The notes beneath the pieces were generated by a model that did not search any database, was not told where the DNA came from, and saw nothing but the letters and a program-made list of their open reading frames with translations. Positions 1 to 13,480 of a DNA stretch of 64,000 nucleotides are shown here, in pieces. Both the position numbers and the translations under genes were made by a program. Source of the stretch: Kryptolebias marmoratus (Eukaryota > Chordata > Actinopteri > Cyprinodontiformes > Rivulidae); contig NC_051437.1 in assembly GCF_001649575.2 (NCBI RefSeq), forward strand, positions 14,111,015 to 14,175,014, given 5' to 3'. Numbering within the stretch: the stretch's first letter is position 1; the number at the start of each line of letters is the position of its first letter.

Positions 1-1260
1 TTCACCCCGGACTGTCTACAGCTTCAAATCTGCAAGCCAAAAAAACAAAGACACAATGGGCTCCGTAACTCCCCTGCAGTCGTGAGAACAGCAATTTTTT
101 TCTGACAAAGCGTGTAGTTTATAAGCGTTTCTTCAAAAATGTAGACAAACAGTTAAAGATTTGGAAAGAGACATTCAGGAGAAAAAAGGGACTCTTTATG
201 CCCTTTAGGCTCGGATCATCAAATGCTTCATTTTAGGGCAAAAATGAAATGATATTAACGAAATATATAAAAACATCTTGGGTAATCTTTAACAATTTTA
301 AGTGTTTTGAGTGATATCAGAGGCTGTGCATTTTATTTGAATATTTATTTATTTTTTTCCAAAGAGAGGCATTAACTGACTTTGCTTAAATATTTTTAGT
401 AAGCTTTCAGCTAGCAGTGGTTTTCAAAATGACTCAATCGATTAATCATCTGGTCTTGTCAGGAAACGGTTCGCATCCGGTTTGCTTGTTTTGTCTGAGC
501 AGCAGTTCAAACCCTAAAGATAGACCGTTTGCTGAAATAAATGTGAGAATATTAGAAGCTCCACGCGCCGCTGAGGCCTGTGTCAGGATTAGGTGGCAAC
601 TTTGGCTCAGAAAGAAGCTACCAAAATAGCTGTCCTCTGATCAAATTTTTGTCTAACATGTCTGACATTAAAAAAGCCAGTTTGCAGACCCAGTAAATGC
701 AATAATTGTAACAATTTAGGACGTTTGTGAGGAGGTGCAGAAAGTAATCTACAATGCAAGAGTGCACCTCAGGTTTAATGTGTCTGTCCTGCAAATTTAT
801 GTGGTTTGGATTATTTAGTCTGTGAAATGGTAGAAAATAATTTTAATTTATCTAGCATTTCCCAGAACCCAAAGTAGACACGCTTGATTAGTTGTATTAA
901 TAAAACAACAGAGAAAATTGACTATATGAACAACACCGAACAGCACTGTAATGTCAGATTTAATCAGCTATTATTTAAAGGATCTTGATTTATCAATATT
1001 TATATTTATTTATCGGTATAGATGTTTATTTATTTCCAGTTTAGCATTAAATTGACTAAAGCTGATAATTTTTTGGTTAAAATTGTCTCACACTAATTTT
1101 TTTTTTTTTCTTCATATGGGAGGACCTTCTCCTGCTTTTTACCGAATTTCGATATAACATAATAATAATAACAATGAAATGCTGTTCAGCTCGTTAAATC
1201 CACTGTTAGGTCACAATAAACTGCAGCATTCTGTTTGTGCATGCACATAAAGAGGTTAAA
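1..1260. other. AT-rich intergenic DNA, no gene seen
   Basis: Long A/T-rich stretches with short open frames only. No domain, splice-site pair or RNA gene could be recognised. The block resembles neutral non-coding vertebrate DNA. Confidence 0.6.
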
Positions 1261-1345
1261 CACCCCAGCCCTATTGCCCCCCCTTGCCCCCCTTGCCCCC
1301 CCACCNNNNNNNNNNNNNNNNCCCCCCACCCCTCCACTCATCTGT
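1261..1345. repeat. C-rich low-complexity tract with assembly gap
   Basis: Runs of C separated by TTG or A flank a 16-base N run at 1306-1321. The gap lies inside the homopolymer-like tract, so its true length and content are uncertain. Open frames crossing it are artefacts. Confidence 0.85.
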
Positions 1346-2310
1346 TCCAGCTCTCCCCAGCTTCACACCGCTCACATCTCCAGCACCACCAGATCTTCCC
1401 TTTTTTCCCCCGCTTGCTCTTTACTAAAGTTTGGCTGTCAATCAGCTGTGGCCTCAGGCAACAGGCACTGATGAAAAGACCCCTGAGAGAAGGAGACCCA
1501 AATTAGATTTCAATAAGGATGTTGAATATTCATATCGGGGAAACATCTAAAGGTAAATGCTTTTTGATCTCCTCACACAAATATCACTTGTGTGCATTCC
1601 CAGGTCCTGGCGCTCTGGTTCTGCTGTGTTTTCTCCCCCAGCATGGTCCGGCCCTGGCCCCGGCCTCGGCTCCGTCTCGCTCCTCGGGGGATGCGGTGGA
1701 ATAATGATGATGGAGCTACAAAGGAGAAAAAGAGCCATAATGAATGTTTATACTAAAGGGACCCAATTGAAAGGGCATCCGTACTAAGTATTCAGTAATT
1801 AGTATTTAGCTGAAGTTGATCATTGAGTGCACACATCCAAACACATGGAGACAAGCGCAGACTTAGCGGACCCGTATTCAGAGCAGGATTCCTGGAGCAT
1901 AATCATTTATTGTGTAAACTTTAGACAGGGGAACATCCCCTGACAGTAGCAGTCAAAACACAGTTTCACCTCCCCTGTCAACATGTTTACTTTATTTGTA
2001 TAATTGACTCACTTTGGGTCTTTCCCTCCTATAAAAGTCAACAGCCTTGACATTGGGGGTTGTTTATCCTCCACATACCTGCGTTCCTCCGCTTTGTGTA
2101 GAATTATAATTATCACCCTGACATGTCGTAGATGAATTTGTCCATTTAAGTCTTTTTGTCTCGCCTCAATGCTCCAGTAGCTTGTGAGCCGGGCTCGATG
2201 TGAGAGCTAAAAAAAGGGCCCGCATCCTCCTTCATACCCCGAAGAAATCGCCATCACTTCCATCATAGCAGAGACGGAAATGTGCGATGGTGCTGAATGT
2301 GGGGACAGTT
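1346..2310. other. Intergenic DNA, some enhancer-like composition
   Basis: No coding sequence recognised. The part around 1690-1830 is balanced in composition and contains a TAATTAG homeodomain-type motif in 'cagtaattagtattt'. It could be a small regulatory element, but nothing decisive is visible. Confidence 0.35.
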
Positions 2311-2337
2311 GGGGTGGTGGTGGTGGTGGTGGTGGTG
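2311..2337 (+). repeat. (GGT)n microsatellite
   Basis: About eight consecutive GGT/TGG units, read directly from the sequence. On the minus strand an open frame turns this into a run of prolines, a trivial effect of the repeat. Confidence 0.9.
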
Positions 2338-5290
2338 ATGAGGAGAGGAGGGGGACTGCCTCGGGCTCTTTTCCCCACAGAGAGTCCACTCCGCTCGGGA
2401 ACGCAGCATTAAACGAGTTCTGAACTGAGACCAAAGGATGCAAGCAGCATCTCATCTTGATGCAGGGAAAGGACCAGCTATTAGTCTGTGTCAACCTTTA
2501 TCATCAATAATGCGTCAGAAGCGATCATGATAGTTGCAAACGAGCCACTCGTGGTGGCACATGATGCGGGGTGACAAGCGAACTCCGTCTATGGAACGAG
2601 GCCACCGAAGCAACATTCGTTCTCGCCTTACATTGTACTTTTTCTCTTTCTTGTCCCTCCTCTGTGTTCCTCCCAACCTCCCCCGCCCCTTCCTTATAAC
2701 ATGATGGTCAGTCTATTGCCAGGCAATCTGGTCTGTGATGTTGTTCACACCTTCATCGAGCCAAAAAGGAAAGGGAAAAAAACCCAACATTTGACAAGAT
2801 ACGATGACTTACCCAGGTGGTGTGTTTCACTGGTCTCTTGGTCTTATATGGGCGAGGACAGCCAAGCAAGGTATGTGTGTGAGTTTTCTAGTGTGTGTGT
2901 GTGGCTACAGTATATGATGGTGTGTTTACCCCAGGCCCTGTGCTGCAGTGCTGTGATGCTGAGTGTCACCCCACTCCGGCCTGAGCCCTGCAGCCAGAGA
3001 AACCAGCTGTGAAGCTGACAGGTTTGTCTTCTGCACTCACCTACTACACTCTTTTTTTTTTTCCTTCTTTTTTTTTTCCCTTTCAAACACACACACACAC
3101 AAACGCAACCGCATACATAGACAGAAACGTTCACTCTTTCATGGCCTGAGGTTTAGGTACACATGCACACACAACTTCCCCCACCTCCCTACATCCACAC
3201 ATATCCACAGACAATCACACAAGCTGCAGGCAGCCTCTCTCATGCCAGCTACAAACACGGAGCAAAAGGAATATGCTCACAGAGCTCCGAGATATAGTGG
3301 CTACTCACTAAACACATCTTCGTGATTTGATCAAAATAACCCAAAATATTGCATTTCTACTTTAAAAAAAGTCTAAGACATATCCTGTATCGACATTTCT
3401 AATCATAGGAGTGCTGTACTAAGAAATAATTATTTTTGCACAATTTTTATTAGACTCTAAATAAAAATGTGCAGATTTATTATTATTATTAATATGAATT
3501 AAATATATATATATACTCTAAATGTCTGCACCTTTCAGAAAGACAAACAAAAAAGCCCAGTGTATTTTAAAGCAAAACAATATGAGACCAATTTTTTGGT
3601 TTTTGCATTCATATTATTATATATATTTTTAATGCACTTATGTTTTTCCTGGATATTACTTTAGGTCTGGGAACATTTCAAACACCTGGAATGTTGCTTA
3701 GCGTTTCCATGACCTTCAAGTCCTGTAAATTATACACAATTGCTTTTTCCGCATTTTATTGACATGCCAGTCTTCATTTCCTGAGAGTTTAGTTACCCTA
3801 AATTAGGAGTGAAACCTAATAAACCGTGTCTAACACAGACAGGAGTTAAAATGATCAAGTATGACTTTATTCCCCCGTGTGATCCACTGAGCCCTGCAGT
3901 GCAGGCATGTAATTCTGTACCAGGTCCCTGTCCATGTGTGTTCTGCATTGTGTGGGTCAATGAAGACGCACAGCATCGCCACAAGCGCCTGAACTTGTGG
4001 TTCATCCAGGGAAAAAAACAGCTCCTCAGCTTGCCTCGGGAGATGCTGCATTCAATGGTGAGTCGCCCCCCGAACATCTAACACACACCTATTTTACACG
4101 AACACACACCTACAGACTTTGACATGGAGTAGTGAAAGATGCCATGTGTGTCCAGGTGTCTGGCTGTGCCGGAGCGCCCTTCAGATGTCACAACGACAGA
4201 AATCAGTGGTCTGACCAGAAAGTCTGCAAGGCAGCGCGTGCGTGAGTGCGCGTCACACTTGCGTGCGCGTCGATGTGTGTGTGTGAGTTTTGTTGCATCT
4301 GCACTTGTTTTTGCATGTGTGTGTGTGTGTTAGCTTCTGTGTGTGATTGCGGTAACCTATTCCTAGAGGGTGGGGGTGAGAAAAACAAGTGAGAAAACAG
4401 CAAAACAAGTTAAGAGACAATGAAGAAAGCAACACTGGCACCTGTTTCCCCTGGTGTGGAAGGAAGGCAAAGAATCCGCCTCAGAAACTCCACAGATCAG
4501 TCCTTCGATGGACTATGTTGCTAAAAACACCGCAGATACCTTTATTTCTGGATATTTTAGCTAGACTGCCTGCATCCTGTCGCACTTTTCCTTGTGTCTA
4601 ACCCTCCACAAACATGCTCTCGTTCCCAACATGCACACACACCTTTTTTGGTTCAGTTATGTGGCCAGATGTCCAAGTTGACATAGCGCTTAAGGCGTTT
4701 GACTGGATGAAACAGTGCTTTGGCTCCGGGTAAAGAGGGATTAAAACAAGGCCTGAGGCACTTGTGTTATATTGAAAACATCCTGGGCTGCTTTGTATGG
4801 AGATTTGCATACATTGGGGTCTGTGCAGCTACGGCCCATCTGCTGAAGAGCATTGTCCCCAAACAACAAAGTGTGTTTAAATATTTCACATCTCCATCTA
4901 CTGGGACAGAGGTAAGTAAAAAAAAAATGACAGTGAGTGAGGGAAATGGAGGGAGAAAGAGGCAGGGGGGGAAGAACAAGTAGATTGGCACGGCTTTAAA
5001 TTTGAACTGCTCCCAATTGTGCCTCAGTCGGAGCCACAGTAAATAACACTATTGTTGGCCAGAATTTGGGAAAATCAGGAGAATCTAATTATAATACTTT
5101 GCAAATTTAAAGACTTCAGCAATGGATCATTTTCTGAATACACAAATGAAAATTAAAATTGAGTGTGTTTGCTATCACACTGTAAAAAAAAAAAAAAAAT
5201 TGAACAAAAATGGATACATATGACATTAAACAGGAGTCTAATTTGTGTCGTAAAGCACCCATGATGGCGCTATACAGATGATTTAACCTG
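2338..5290. other. Intergenic DNA with simple repeats, no gene seen
   Basis: Contains a T/C-rich tract at 3050-3085 followed by (CA)n at 3087-3103, a TG-rich stretch at about 4262-4331 and a run of 16 A at 5184-5199. No open frame has recognisable protein sequence or a credible exon structure. Confidence 0.5.
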
Positions 5291-5299
5291 ACTTTAAAG

Positions 5300-5765
5300 T
5301 CGGGTCCTCTGAGTTAGTTTGAATAAATAAAGTTTAATTTGGACCAGATGGATAAGCTAACGGCTAATTGGAACAAGGTTAAGACCAAAGTGGATTGCTG
5401 CCATTTTAAAACAAATTCAAATTTATAATTTTTTTTAGCAATTTATGTGAACGTTATCCTAAAGACCTTTACATCACTTTCAACTTTGAATTACATTGGT
5501 ATTTACATAGATATACTTTACAATTCCAGCCAAAATATAATAATTCTGCCGTTATTAGTGTGTAATCCAAAACAAACGGCCATGTTAAGGTTTATAAAGT
5601 AGCATTCACATTTTTGTGATAGAAGTTGTTTTTAGGCTACACTTTGGTCTTTTGGCTGGTAGTCATCAGTCAGTCCAGTCATAGCTCTTCTTCTCCAAAC
5701 TGAAGCTGTTCAAAAAGCTATCCACAAGTAATATTCTAATTGTTTATAACCTCGACCCAAACTGT
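5300..5765. mobile_element. Diverged copy of family A foldback element
   Basis: Shares the family's internal landmarks: a 'gaccaaagtggattgctgcc'-type segment near 5385, the 'tttataaagtagcattcac' region near 5600, and the right end 'aaaagctatcc..aagtaatatt..ttgtttataacc' near 5715-5755. The left terminal inverted repeat is mostly lost. Assignment rests on by-eye alignment to the better copies at 23688-24308 and 27062-27672. Confidence 0.6.
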
Positions 5766-5769
5766 CTCT

Positions 5770-7010
5770 TTGTTAAATCTGTTGTATATTTCATGCAGCT
5801 TTGTTAGCTATGAAAAAGACAGGACAATGAGGCTTGGATAAAACTGGCCAAAACCCACAGCAGACAGTTTGTTGAAGTCTGGTCCAGAAGTAAGTTATCA
5901 TCGCTCTGGCCCAAAACCTCTTTATTGTATTAATTCCATAACTCTGGACTTCAGTGACATTTAATGGCACTGTAAAATAAGATAATTACTGTAATATATC
6001 TGTGTACTCATGCCCGTTTCCGAGGTCAGAAACATAAAAATTAATGAGGAACAAGTGGAAGGAAGAGGACGGGGAAGGGAGATTAAATGAGGATGAGTGT
6101 GTGTGAGAGTTTAAAAGTGGCAAAGATGGCAAAAGTTAGTTTTATTAATTTGGTGTTTGAAGTTGCTTAGACGTTCAATATTGACGCATCCTCTTCCGAT
6201 AACCCAGCATTTTTGTTTTCAGTCTCCTCTCCCCGTGTGTCTCTCATTTCAACCAAAACACACATCAAATGAAAAACATGCTCGGGGCAGTGGATGGTGG
6301 ATGGAACAGTAAGGTGATTTAACGACGGGATGGTTTGTGTGTAGGCTGGACAGCCTGGTGCAGCCTCCGTCTTCACAAGAAGCACACGCAAACATTTACA
6401 CGTACACACAAAGAGACAAACACACACACTGACACCAAATATCTGAAGAAAAAAAAAAAAAAAAAAGAAACAGCCAAGATGGACGTGAGGAACATGTTGC
6501 TTGCATGGGGGAGGATTCTGGAAAGAAGAGCGTGGTCAATCTGTTTGTTTCTCTGCCACATCCAAGAAGAGTGATAATTTCATTTTCTGATCATTATTTT
6601 CTCCCTTTTATTTTCCTCCAAATGTCAAATTTTGAAAACCTGCTGAGGTTTATGTTCATAAAAAACACTTCAGACAATGGTTTTTATTTATTCTTTGCAA
6701 GAAAAATTTCATTCTCTTTTGATACCACGTAGTAAGACAGCAGTGCAGACAGAGCCACTGGTGTTACCTGAACCTTTTACCCCTGCCTGGTCTTTCTGCA
6801 TTTCTGCATTTCTGCATTTCTGCGTGCTCATTTATTCAAACTGTTTTGCTCCGGAGGGTCGCGGTTAGAGATTCGGTGGAAAAGTTGAACAGACACACAT
6901 TAACCCCCATTTAATCAGGATTACAGAGAACAACCGGGCATTATTTAACACACATCACAGTGCACAGCAGCAGAAGGAAAATATGGGACACACATACACT
7001 CACCAACACA
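5770..7010. other. Intergenic DNA, no gene seen
   Basis: Includes a poly(A) run at 6449-6466 preceded by CA-rich sequence, and a short 'tttctgcat' tandem repeat near 6795-6825. Nothing else recognised. Confidence 0.5.
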
Positions 7011-7020
7011 AATCCAACAC

Positions 7021-7215
7021 AATCAATCTAATGGTGTGCATTAGTTAACTGCCAAATGTTGGGCTTTTTATGGCAGGATCACCCATCCCTTGAAAAGATA
7101 AATACGGTGCACAGATCCCAGTAATTACAGCAATCCCCTTACAGCACACAGAGACCATCCTCGCTCACCAGCCTCTCTGGAGTGCTGTCGCCCACTAGAT
7201 TAAGTCATTAAGGAC
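7021..7215. promoter_or_regulatory. Candidate non-coding regulatory element
   Basis: A low-repeat block of balanced base composition with homeodomain-type cores (TTAGTTAACT, GTAATTAC, AGTCATTAAGG) and no open reading frame of interest. It stands out from the AT-rich repeat-laden flanks. An enhancer role, perhaps for bhlhe23, is an inference from composition only. Confidence 0.3.
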
Positions 7216-10050
7216 AGTTTTAGGACACCAGGCTGGCTGACAGAGGAGGTGCTGGATGGAGAGGAGACAAAAGAAGGATGAGGATTGGTGTGTTAATGTA
7301 TTTTGTGGTCTGTTGTAGAAGTATTTTGAGGGGGAAGGAGCCGACGTTGCAAAAGCTCATGTGCTACACATCTGTGCAATGCAGTGTCGTAGCATCCTAT
7401 AATGTCCACAGCTTTTCTCAAGTTGTGTCAGGATTGAAACAACTCTGTAGCCGATGAATTAAATAATGATTAAGCTGTACCTGTTAGTTTTGTTATACTT
7501 TTTAGGGCCATACTTTAATCTGAAGGTGCAAACTCAGACAAAACCAAAAACCTAAATATGTCATGGTGAACATCAAACAGTGAGTGGTTCTCCTAAGAGC
7601 AGCACTCTTGGAGATGAAAAAAATAAACTCCACACTGGATTTTTTTGTTCTGTACATTTCAATTCCCACTGAGTGTTGTAAGATTCATTACAGTCTAAGG
7701 CCTGATTCTCGATCCAACATCCTGCTTATTGGTGAATTTATTTGGAAGGCCAGCATGAAACAAATCTAGTCATCTCTGCTGGTCTACGAGGGTCCGACCA
7801 TGTGCAGCCCAGAATCTTGTAACCAACTGTGGACTGACTGTGTGCGCCAACAATGCATGAGCAACGATAAAACTCCCATTCAAAAGATTGAGTCCAATAC
7901 ACAACCATCAAACAGGGTTGTGTGTTGTGGAAGAAGGATGCTCGTACATGGAACACGGAAGCTGAATCCAACAAAAAGACAAGCGCCTCCCAGTGGTTGG
8001 CTACAGTACATTTTTAAGTCCTGCATCCTTACATAAGCAAATAAAAGAACAAGAAGTTTGTATTGATGGTACAGCCCCACATCCTAAAGTGAACAGACTC
8101 TGGCTCCGAAAATACAACGTGACAGCACCTGCAAACCGGACATTTTGTCTTCAATTTTGGTCAATGGAAGTTAATGGAGTCACTTAATTCATCCTTATTT
8201 ATGTCACCTATTTTGAGAAGCTACTCCTGTGAGGACATTGCAACACTTGGACCACTTATCACTTAAGGATCCCAAGGAGTCATATTTCTAAATCACTTCA
8301 ACTTCCTAACCAGTGCATTATCACCTGTTATCAGGTTGCAGACTCGTAAATCATTTGCTGTAGTGCAGCTGACCCAAAAATATCAGGAATACAAGCTCAT
8401 GTGCTTCTCTAAAGTTGTTGCACAATTGAGCATGGAAAAGCATGTTGAGCAAAAAACAGCAGCTTGTAAATGATGACAAAAAGTTATTTATTTGTACATG
8501 TTCTTTGACATAACTTTTTTCCCCTTTTCTTTGAGAGCATAAAAAACCTTAAATATAACTGAAATCTTTGTCAGCAAGTTCTCACAGTTAGAGAAGTCAT
8601 AAGTCGGAGGATGGGCTGTTCGAGGAGGGAGGTTTGTTGTCCATCTGAATATGTAATATTTTCAGACACCTTAAATATCTGTTTAGGTTGAGGAATAAAG
8701 AGGTTAGAATCACTTTATTTAAAACAGATCCTCTTAGAATTTCTACAACATGTTAATTTTTTTAGGCTTTCTACTTTCTACAGGATTAACCCTAAAATGG
8801 GTCTCCTTTTACAGTTAATCCTTAAGATTAATCACTAATTCCAGATGTCTGTGTCTTATGGCCAGGGTTAAAAATGTCATCATTATTCTATTTTATTTTT
8901 TTGTAGTGAAGTAGTTTAGTATGAGTGTCACAAAAGTCAGCATCACTAACTTAAATGTTTAAAATGGGGGGTTATTTGGTGAATTCATCGTGATTTGCTG
9001 TTAGTAAAAATCTAGGTGTGTGGTAATATATTTAATAGCATCCCTTGCATAATTTATGAACCTCTGCTGATTGTAATATAAGTAATTAATCAAATCCACA
9101 TTTTTATTTACTGTGATACTCCAAATAATTGATTCAACCCCTGTTGCAATTTGACTGCGTGCTTTAAATTGATCAGGAACACCTCTGGGAACCTTAGTTG
9201 GACCAAATACACTCTATTCACAAAGACTGAGTCTTGCAGTTCCACTATCTCCTGGAGTTGGTTGTATCATAACCTTTGCAACAAACTCAGTCTATCTCTT
9301 AAATTGCACCTCAAAAAAACTCTGGAGCATTAGTTAACTGAAACAAGTTTTAGAGTGAGCTCATATCCAGGTTTGTTCCATAAATTTAGAGCAAATAGAA
9401 GAGGAAAAAGTAGCAAACACAATAAATAAAAAATATATCAACCAAGACTAAATGAACGAATTAAACAAAATAAAAACGTAGACCGGTCTCACACCGAATC
9501 TGTAGCTTTGAATGAAAGCACAAAGTCTTATGTCAAGCTGTTTATACTTGAATTTGAACAAACTCAGCTCATGCAAGACTATATATAAATGTAATCAATA
9601 CACTTTTAGTAATATGGTATATGGTAAATGCTCATTTACAAACTTATCTCCAACCCTACATTTTACAGCAGTTTGTGTTTATGTAATATTTTGGTCCACC
9701 TTCAGCAATCCACCAAAAACAAATTAACCAGTCTCACCAAAACATCAGAAAAAAAGCTAACACATCTCAAGAATTTAACTTTTTTATTTTTTTCTTCTTC
9801 TGTCAAGTCAGCTTTTGATCCCTGCTCAGTCACACTTGTTAGGTATTTATAGATAATGATACCTCATGGATGGGAGGAAAGCAAAAAATAAAAATAAGAA
9901 TCGTAAATAAAATATTGTAAAGAAAGCAACTCTTAGCCAAACATACTCACACCCACACAGCCCTTATCCCAAAGTATTCCAGATATATACAGATGCTGAC
10001 AGATGTGTCATTGATAACTAATGTGTCATAATGTGGGTGCAAAGGATTAC
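7216..10050. other. Long AT-rich intergenic stretch, no gene seen
   Basis: No coding, RNA or clear repeat feature could be supported. Open frames are short and low in complexity. Confidence 0.5.
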
Positions 10051-10659
10051 TATCTTAACTTCAGGAGTTGATAGAAGTTGATTGGTTAGTTTTCAATTTC
10101 CACAAAGGAAAACACTGTTCTGTCACTCCCAAGGTGGCAATGTGCACTTTTTGATATCACCTATAGTCAATGACCTCCTCACCACAATCAGAATCTTCTC
10201 CCGGTCCGCGGGTCCAATGGTGCATCTGCTGCCCTTGACCTCAGAGTGTCCCGTCGGCCAAGCCACCTATAGAAACTGGAGGTCAACTCAGTTACAGTTC
10301 TCTGCTTTTGTCCATAAAATACTTTGTTTGTCCGTCGTCAGTGCAAACAAATGTAGAAGCCTCTCAGCACTTGTGTAGCAGCAGAGGGGTTGGCGTCACT
10401 GGGCGGGTCGTCCTGAGGTCAGCTGACCTTTTCCTGGAGTACCAGAGCCGGTTTTTCCCTCCACAGAACTCACAGCCTTTCTGTCAGGTTATCTCAGAAG
10501 GAAAAGAAGAAAAGACAGAAAAATACAGAGTGACCTGTAGTGCTTAACAGGTCTACCTGAACCCACCTTACTCAGTGGGTGTGCATGCATCTTACCTCAA
10601 GCAGACGTCTCTGATGAGGGGAAGTTGGTACTTTAACTTCTCTTTACTCTGCCCGGCAG

Positions 10660-10838
10660 GAGGATCTACCTTTTTATCCCTCTGAGGACTCGGATTTGGT
10701 CTACCCAGAGGATCTTCCTTCCTATCAGTCTGAAGACTCGGATTTGATTTCCAAACAAGCAGTGTCAACCAGTTCCTTCCAGCACCATAATAAGACCTTT
10801 AAATTACTTTCTGTTCCTTTTATTTTAATTTACTAGGC
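10660..10838 (+). other. Exon-like open frame with 48-bp in-frame duplication
   Basis: Two imperfect copies of a 48-bp unit start at 10660 and 10708. Both read GAGGATCT.CCT and end in GACTCGGATTTG. In the same frame each gives a 16-residue unit of the form E-D-L-P-x-Y-x-S-E-D-S-D-L. The frame continues without a stop to about 10838. The unit is directly preceded by a pyrimidine-rich tract ending in CAG, which looks like a splice acceptor. There is no ATG in the frame at its start. I do not recognise the protein. It could be an exon, a fossil of a retroelement, or chance. Confidence 0.25.
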
Positions 10839-13380
10839 CTGCTTCTTTTACTCAAAAGAAGTCTCACTTGGTTAATTTGGAATTTAGAATTCGTTGAATC
10901 CCAGAAGTAACGATCGTGGACTTTTGTGGTCAGTCCTCACTTCTCTGAAACCTAAGCTGAGGATTGGAGTCTGGAAGGTTACTCCAGGATGATCAGTTCT
11001 TGACCACTTGACGACCACTCAAGGGATCCTGCCGACAATACCAAATTCTTGTGAAAGTTTCTCTATAAATTGTAGGCTGGGACCTCCCCTTGTGTCTGAG
11101 CAGCTGGTTGACTCAGAAATGTGGGAAACTCAAATAGACACAGTTCAGCCCCACACCTGCACAATCAGCCTTCGGCATGTCGCGGAGAAGACACACAGGC
11201 CGGATTTTAATTTCTAAGTCTGCACAAACACTAAAAAAAAACAGACAAACACATTCTTAAAGGTTACGTGAGTGCACCAAGCATCATTAAATATTCTATT
11301 CTACCTTAGCAGCCACCCCTCCACAGTCCTCATACAGGGATCTTAAAAGAAGGAATAGCAGTCCCAGTGCCAATCAGGAATCAAAGCATGAAGTTTCTTC
11401 TTACTTCACAAACTATTTTGAGCCTGCAATGTTTCACACGTGCGTCTGTGCATGTATGTGTGTGTTACTGCACAGAGCTGAGTAAAGCCTTGGAGCCTTT
11501 AGGCCTTTCAGGGCGATTGATGTCCGGCGGCTGACTGAAGAACACTAACTCACAGGGCGCCCAGGCTGCAACTAAAACTCTCATTAGTTTAAGTGTGTTA
11601 AAGTTCTCCGTCGCTGCCACCCTTCACACTAAACGGAGCAGCAGAGCGCCAAAACCTCATTGCTTGTTTTTTTTATCACAGGAGAAGTACACCATGCATG
11701 TCTTCAAGCATACACGCAGGAAGATAAAAATGCATTTCACATACAATCATTAGTACGTCTGCCTCGCACTTCCTTTGTCATTTCTTCCAACATAATCATG
11801 AGCCTGCAGCTTAACAACAGACCCTGATGAGGTCTGAAATATGAGCGGCAAACATTTGTACGAACAGATGTGGATTAATGTTCGTCTTTCCTTCAAGCCA
11901 GTGATTAAACCTGATTTGTGGCCTAACAGGTCTCGCTTTTGTTCTGCTGCATTTTGGAGAAATGGAACTGAAGAAATTGTGTAAATGAGACCGAGAGTGA
12001 AACAAAGAAAAGAAAGCAAATCAACCGTGTGATTGTGTTTCCTACTTACGGGTGAGTTGCCAAAAGAAGCCAGACAGTGAAAGTGGAAGGAACAAAGAAA
12101 GAAAGACAGAAAAAAAACGACATGGATTGGATGGAAGGGGAGGCAGAGGGAATCGTCAGATGCTCCTCATTCCTGTTGTGGGTTGCTGAAATGAAGGAGG
12201 AGATTTTGAGTCATGGGGAATCAGAAATGTCAACAGATTGAGTCAGAGCAGAGCTGGGACCGTCTGGAAGGAGAGACTATCAACACTGACTGAGGGGCGT
12301 GCAAGATTTTGGGACCGTCGCTGAGCTAATGGCAAAAATTTTGGACATTACTTGAGAGTGTGTGGTTGTGTGTGTATGTGCGGCACGGGGGCGGATGTGG
12401 GATTGGCTTAGTCTGCTGTCTATAATGAATGGTTAATGTTAGTCTGAGAAAAAAATGAATACGGTGACCATCTGCTCAATCTAAGTCTGTGTTCTGTGCA
12501 TGTCTGTGCGCACATTTGTGTGTTTGACAATCATGCAGACACACACAATGTGCTCTTGGAGAGGGATTTGGAAATATGGAATGGAAGGAAGAAGAGAGGG
12601 ATAGCGGCTAACAGAAGAAAGACATGAAACAGAAAACCTGCCGTCCTCTGAGAGCGAATGAATGTGACAGAAATGCAGAAACGAGTCATGGCGTCATCGT
12701 GTGTGTTCAGGTGCAAACGTACAGGTGAGCACACACGAGTCTTCAGAGAAGCCTTTACAGGAATAAATAAACTACTGATACTCTAAGCTCAAACATTGAA
12801 ACTATAACTTTCTAAACTTTGTGAGAAGTCAACCTCTTGTTTTTACACAACAAGAAAATAATGAACAATTAAAGTAAAAGTGTTTATTACTCTAAACTTC
12901 AGTGCAAAACACAAGATCTGTAAAACTGGCTCACCTTAATAAATTAAATGCAAGAATTGTGCCAAATAGCTCCTGCCCTTACACTGATTAATTAAAATCC
13001 TTTTTAAAATTTTACCAACGAGTTGATAATCCTGTTTTATAATTCAGTAATTTACTCTGCTAAATTATACTTTATGTAATAAAGCATTAATTACCTGGAC
13101 ATAATTACCTTCGGTTGTGTTTTTTTAACCTCTGGATGTGAAGCACGGTCTTAGAGATGTTCAAAAACCAAACTTTTACATCCTGAATGTAAAACAGCAA
13201 CATTTTTCAGATGCTTTATTTCGTCACTGAAAGGGACACTGAATTATATCTTTCTTTTAACACCTGCCCTCTTTTTGTGAAGGCAGCAGTGAAGCACGTT
13301 ATTTCTCTTCCCTTTGTTCTTTTATCTCAGAAATACTACCTGATATTAGGAAATCTTTAAATATTGGACACAGAAAACAG
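10839..13380. other. Intergenic DNA, no gene seen
   Basis: Mixed composition with several TG-rich patches (around 11440-11465 and 12360-12380). No element or coding region could be supported. The segment just upstream of the duplicated unit, 10050-10659, is also of moderate GC and unassigned. Confidence 0.45.
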
Positions 13381-13389
13381 AATCAGGTG

Positions 13390-13480
13390 CTTTTTGCCCT
13401 GGTAGTTATTTACATAAATATTGGAGTTTTAGTTTCCTCCAAATGAATGCATAAAACCTCATTTAACGTGGGAAAACTGC
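13390..13480 (-). repeat. Family D module, minus-oriented copy
   Basis: The reverse complement of this block aligns with 46801-46885. Shared pieces are TTAAATGAGGTTTTATG (17 identical, here at 13450-13466), an ATATTTATRTAAATA segment, and CCAGGGCAAAAAG (here at 13390-13402), in the same order. The spacing between the first two pieces differs by an insertion of roughly 10 bp. It could be a short transposon or a duplicated regulatory module. Confidence 0.65.

Noticed and set aside
411..477. Possible tRNA: A-box-like tagcagtgg and B-box-like ggttcgcatcc
   Set aside because: The A box lacks the required length and no cloverleaf stems could be drawn. Probably chance.
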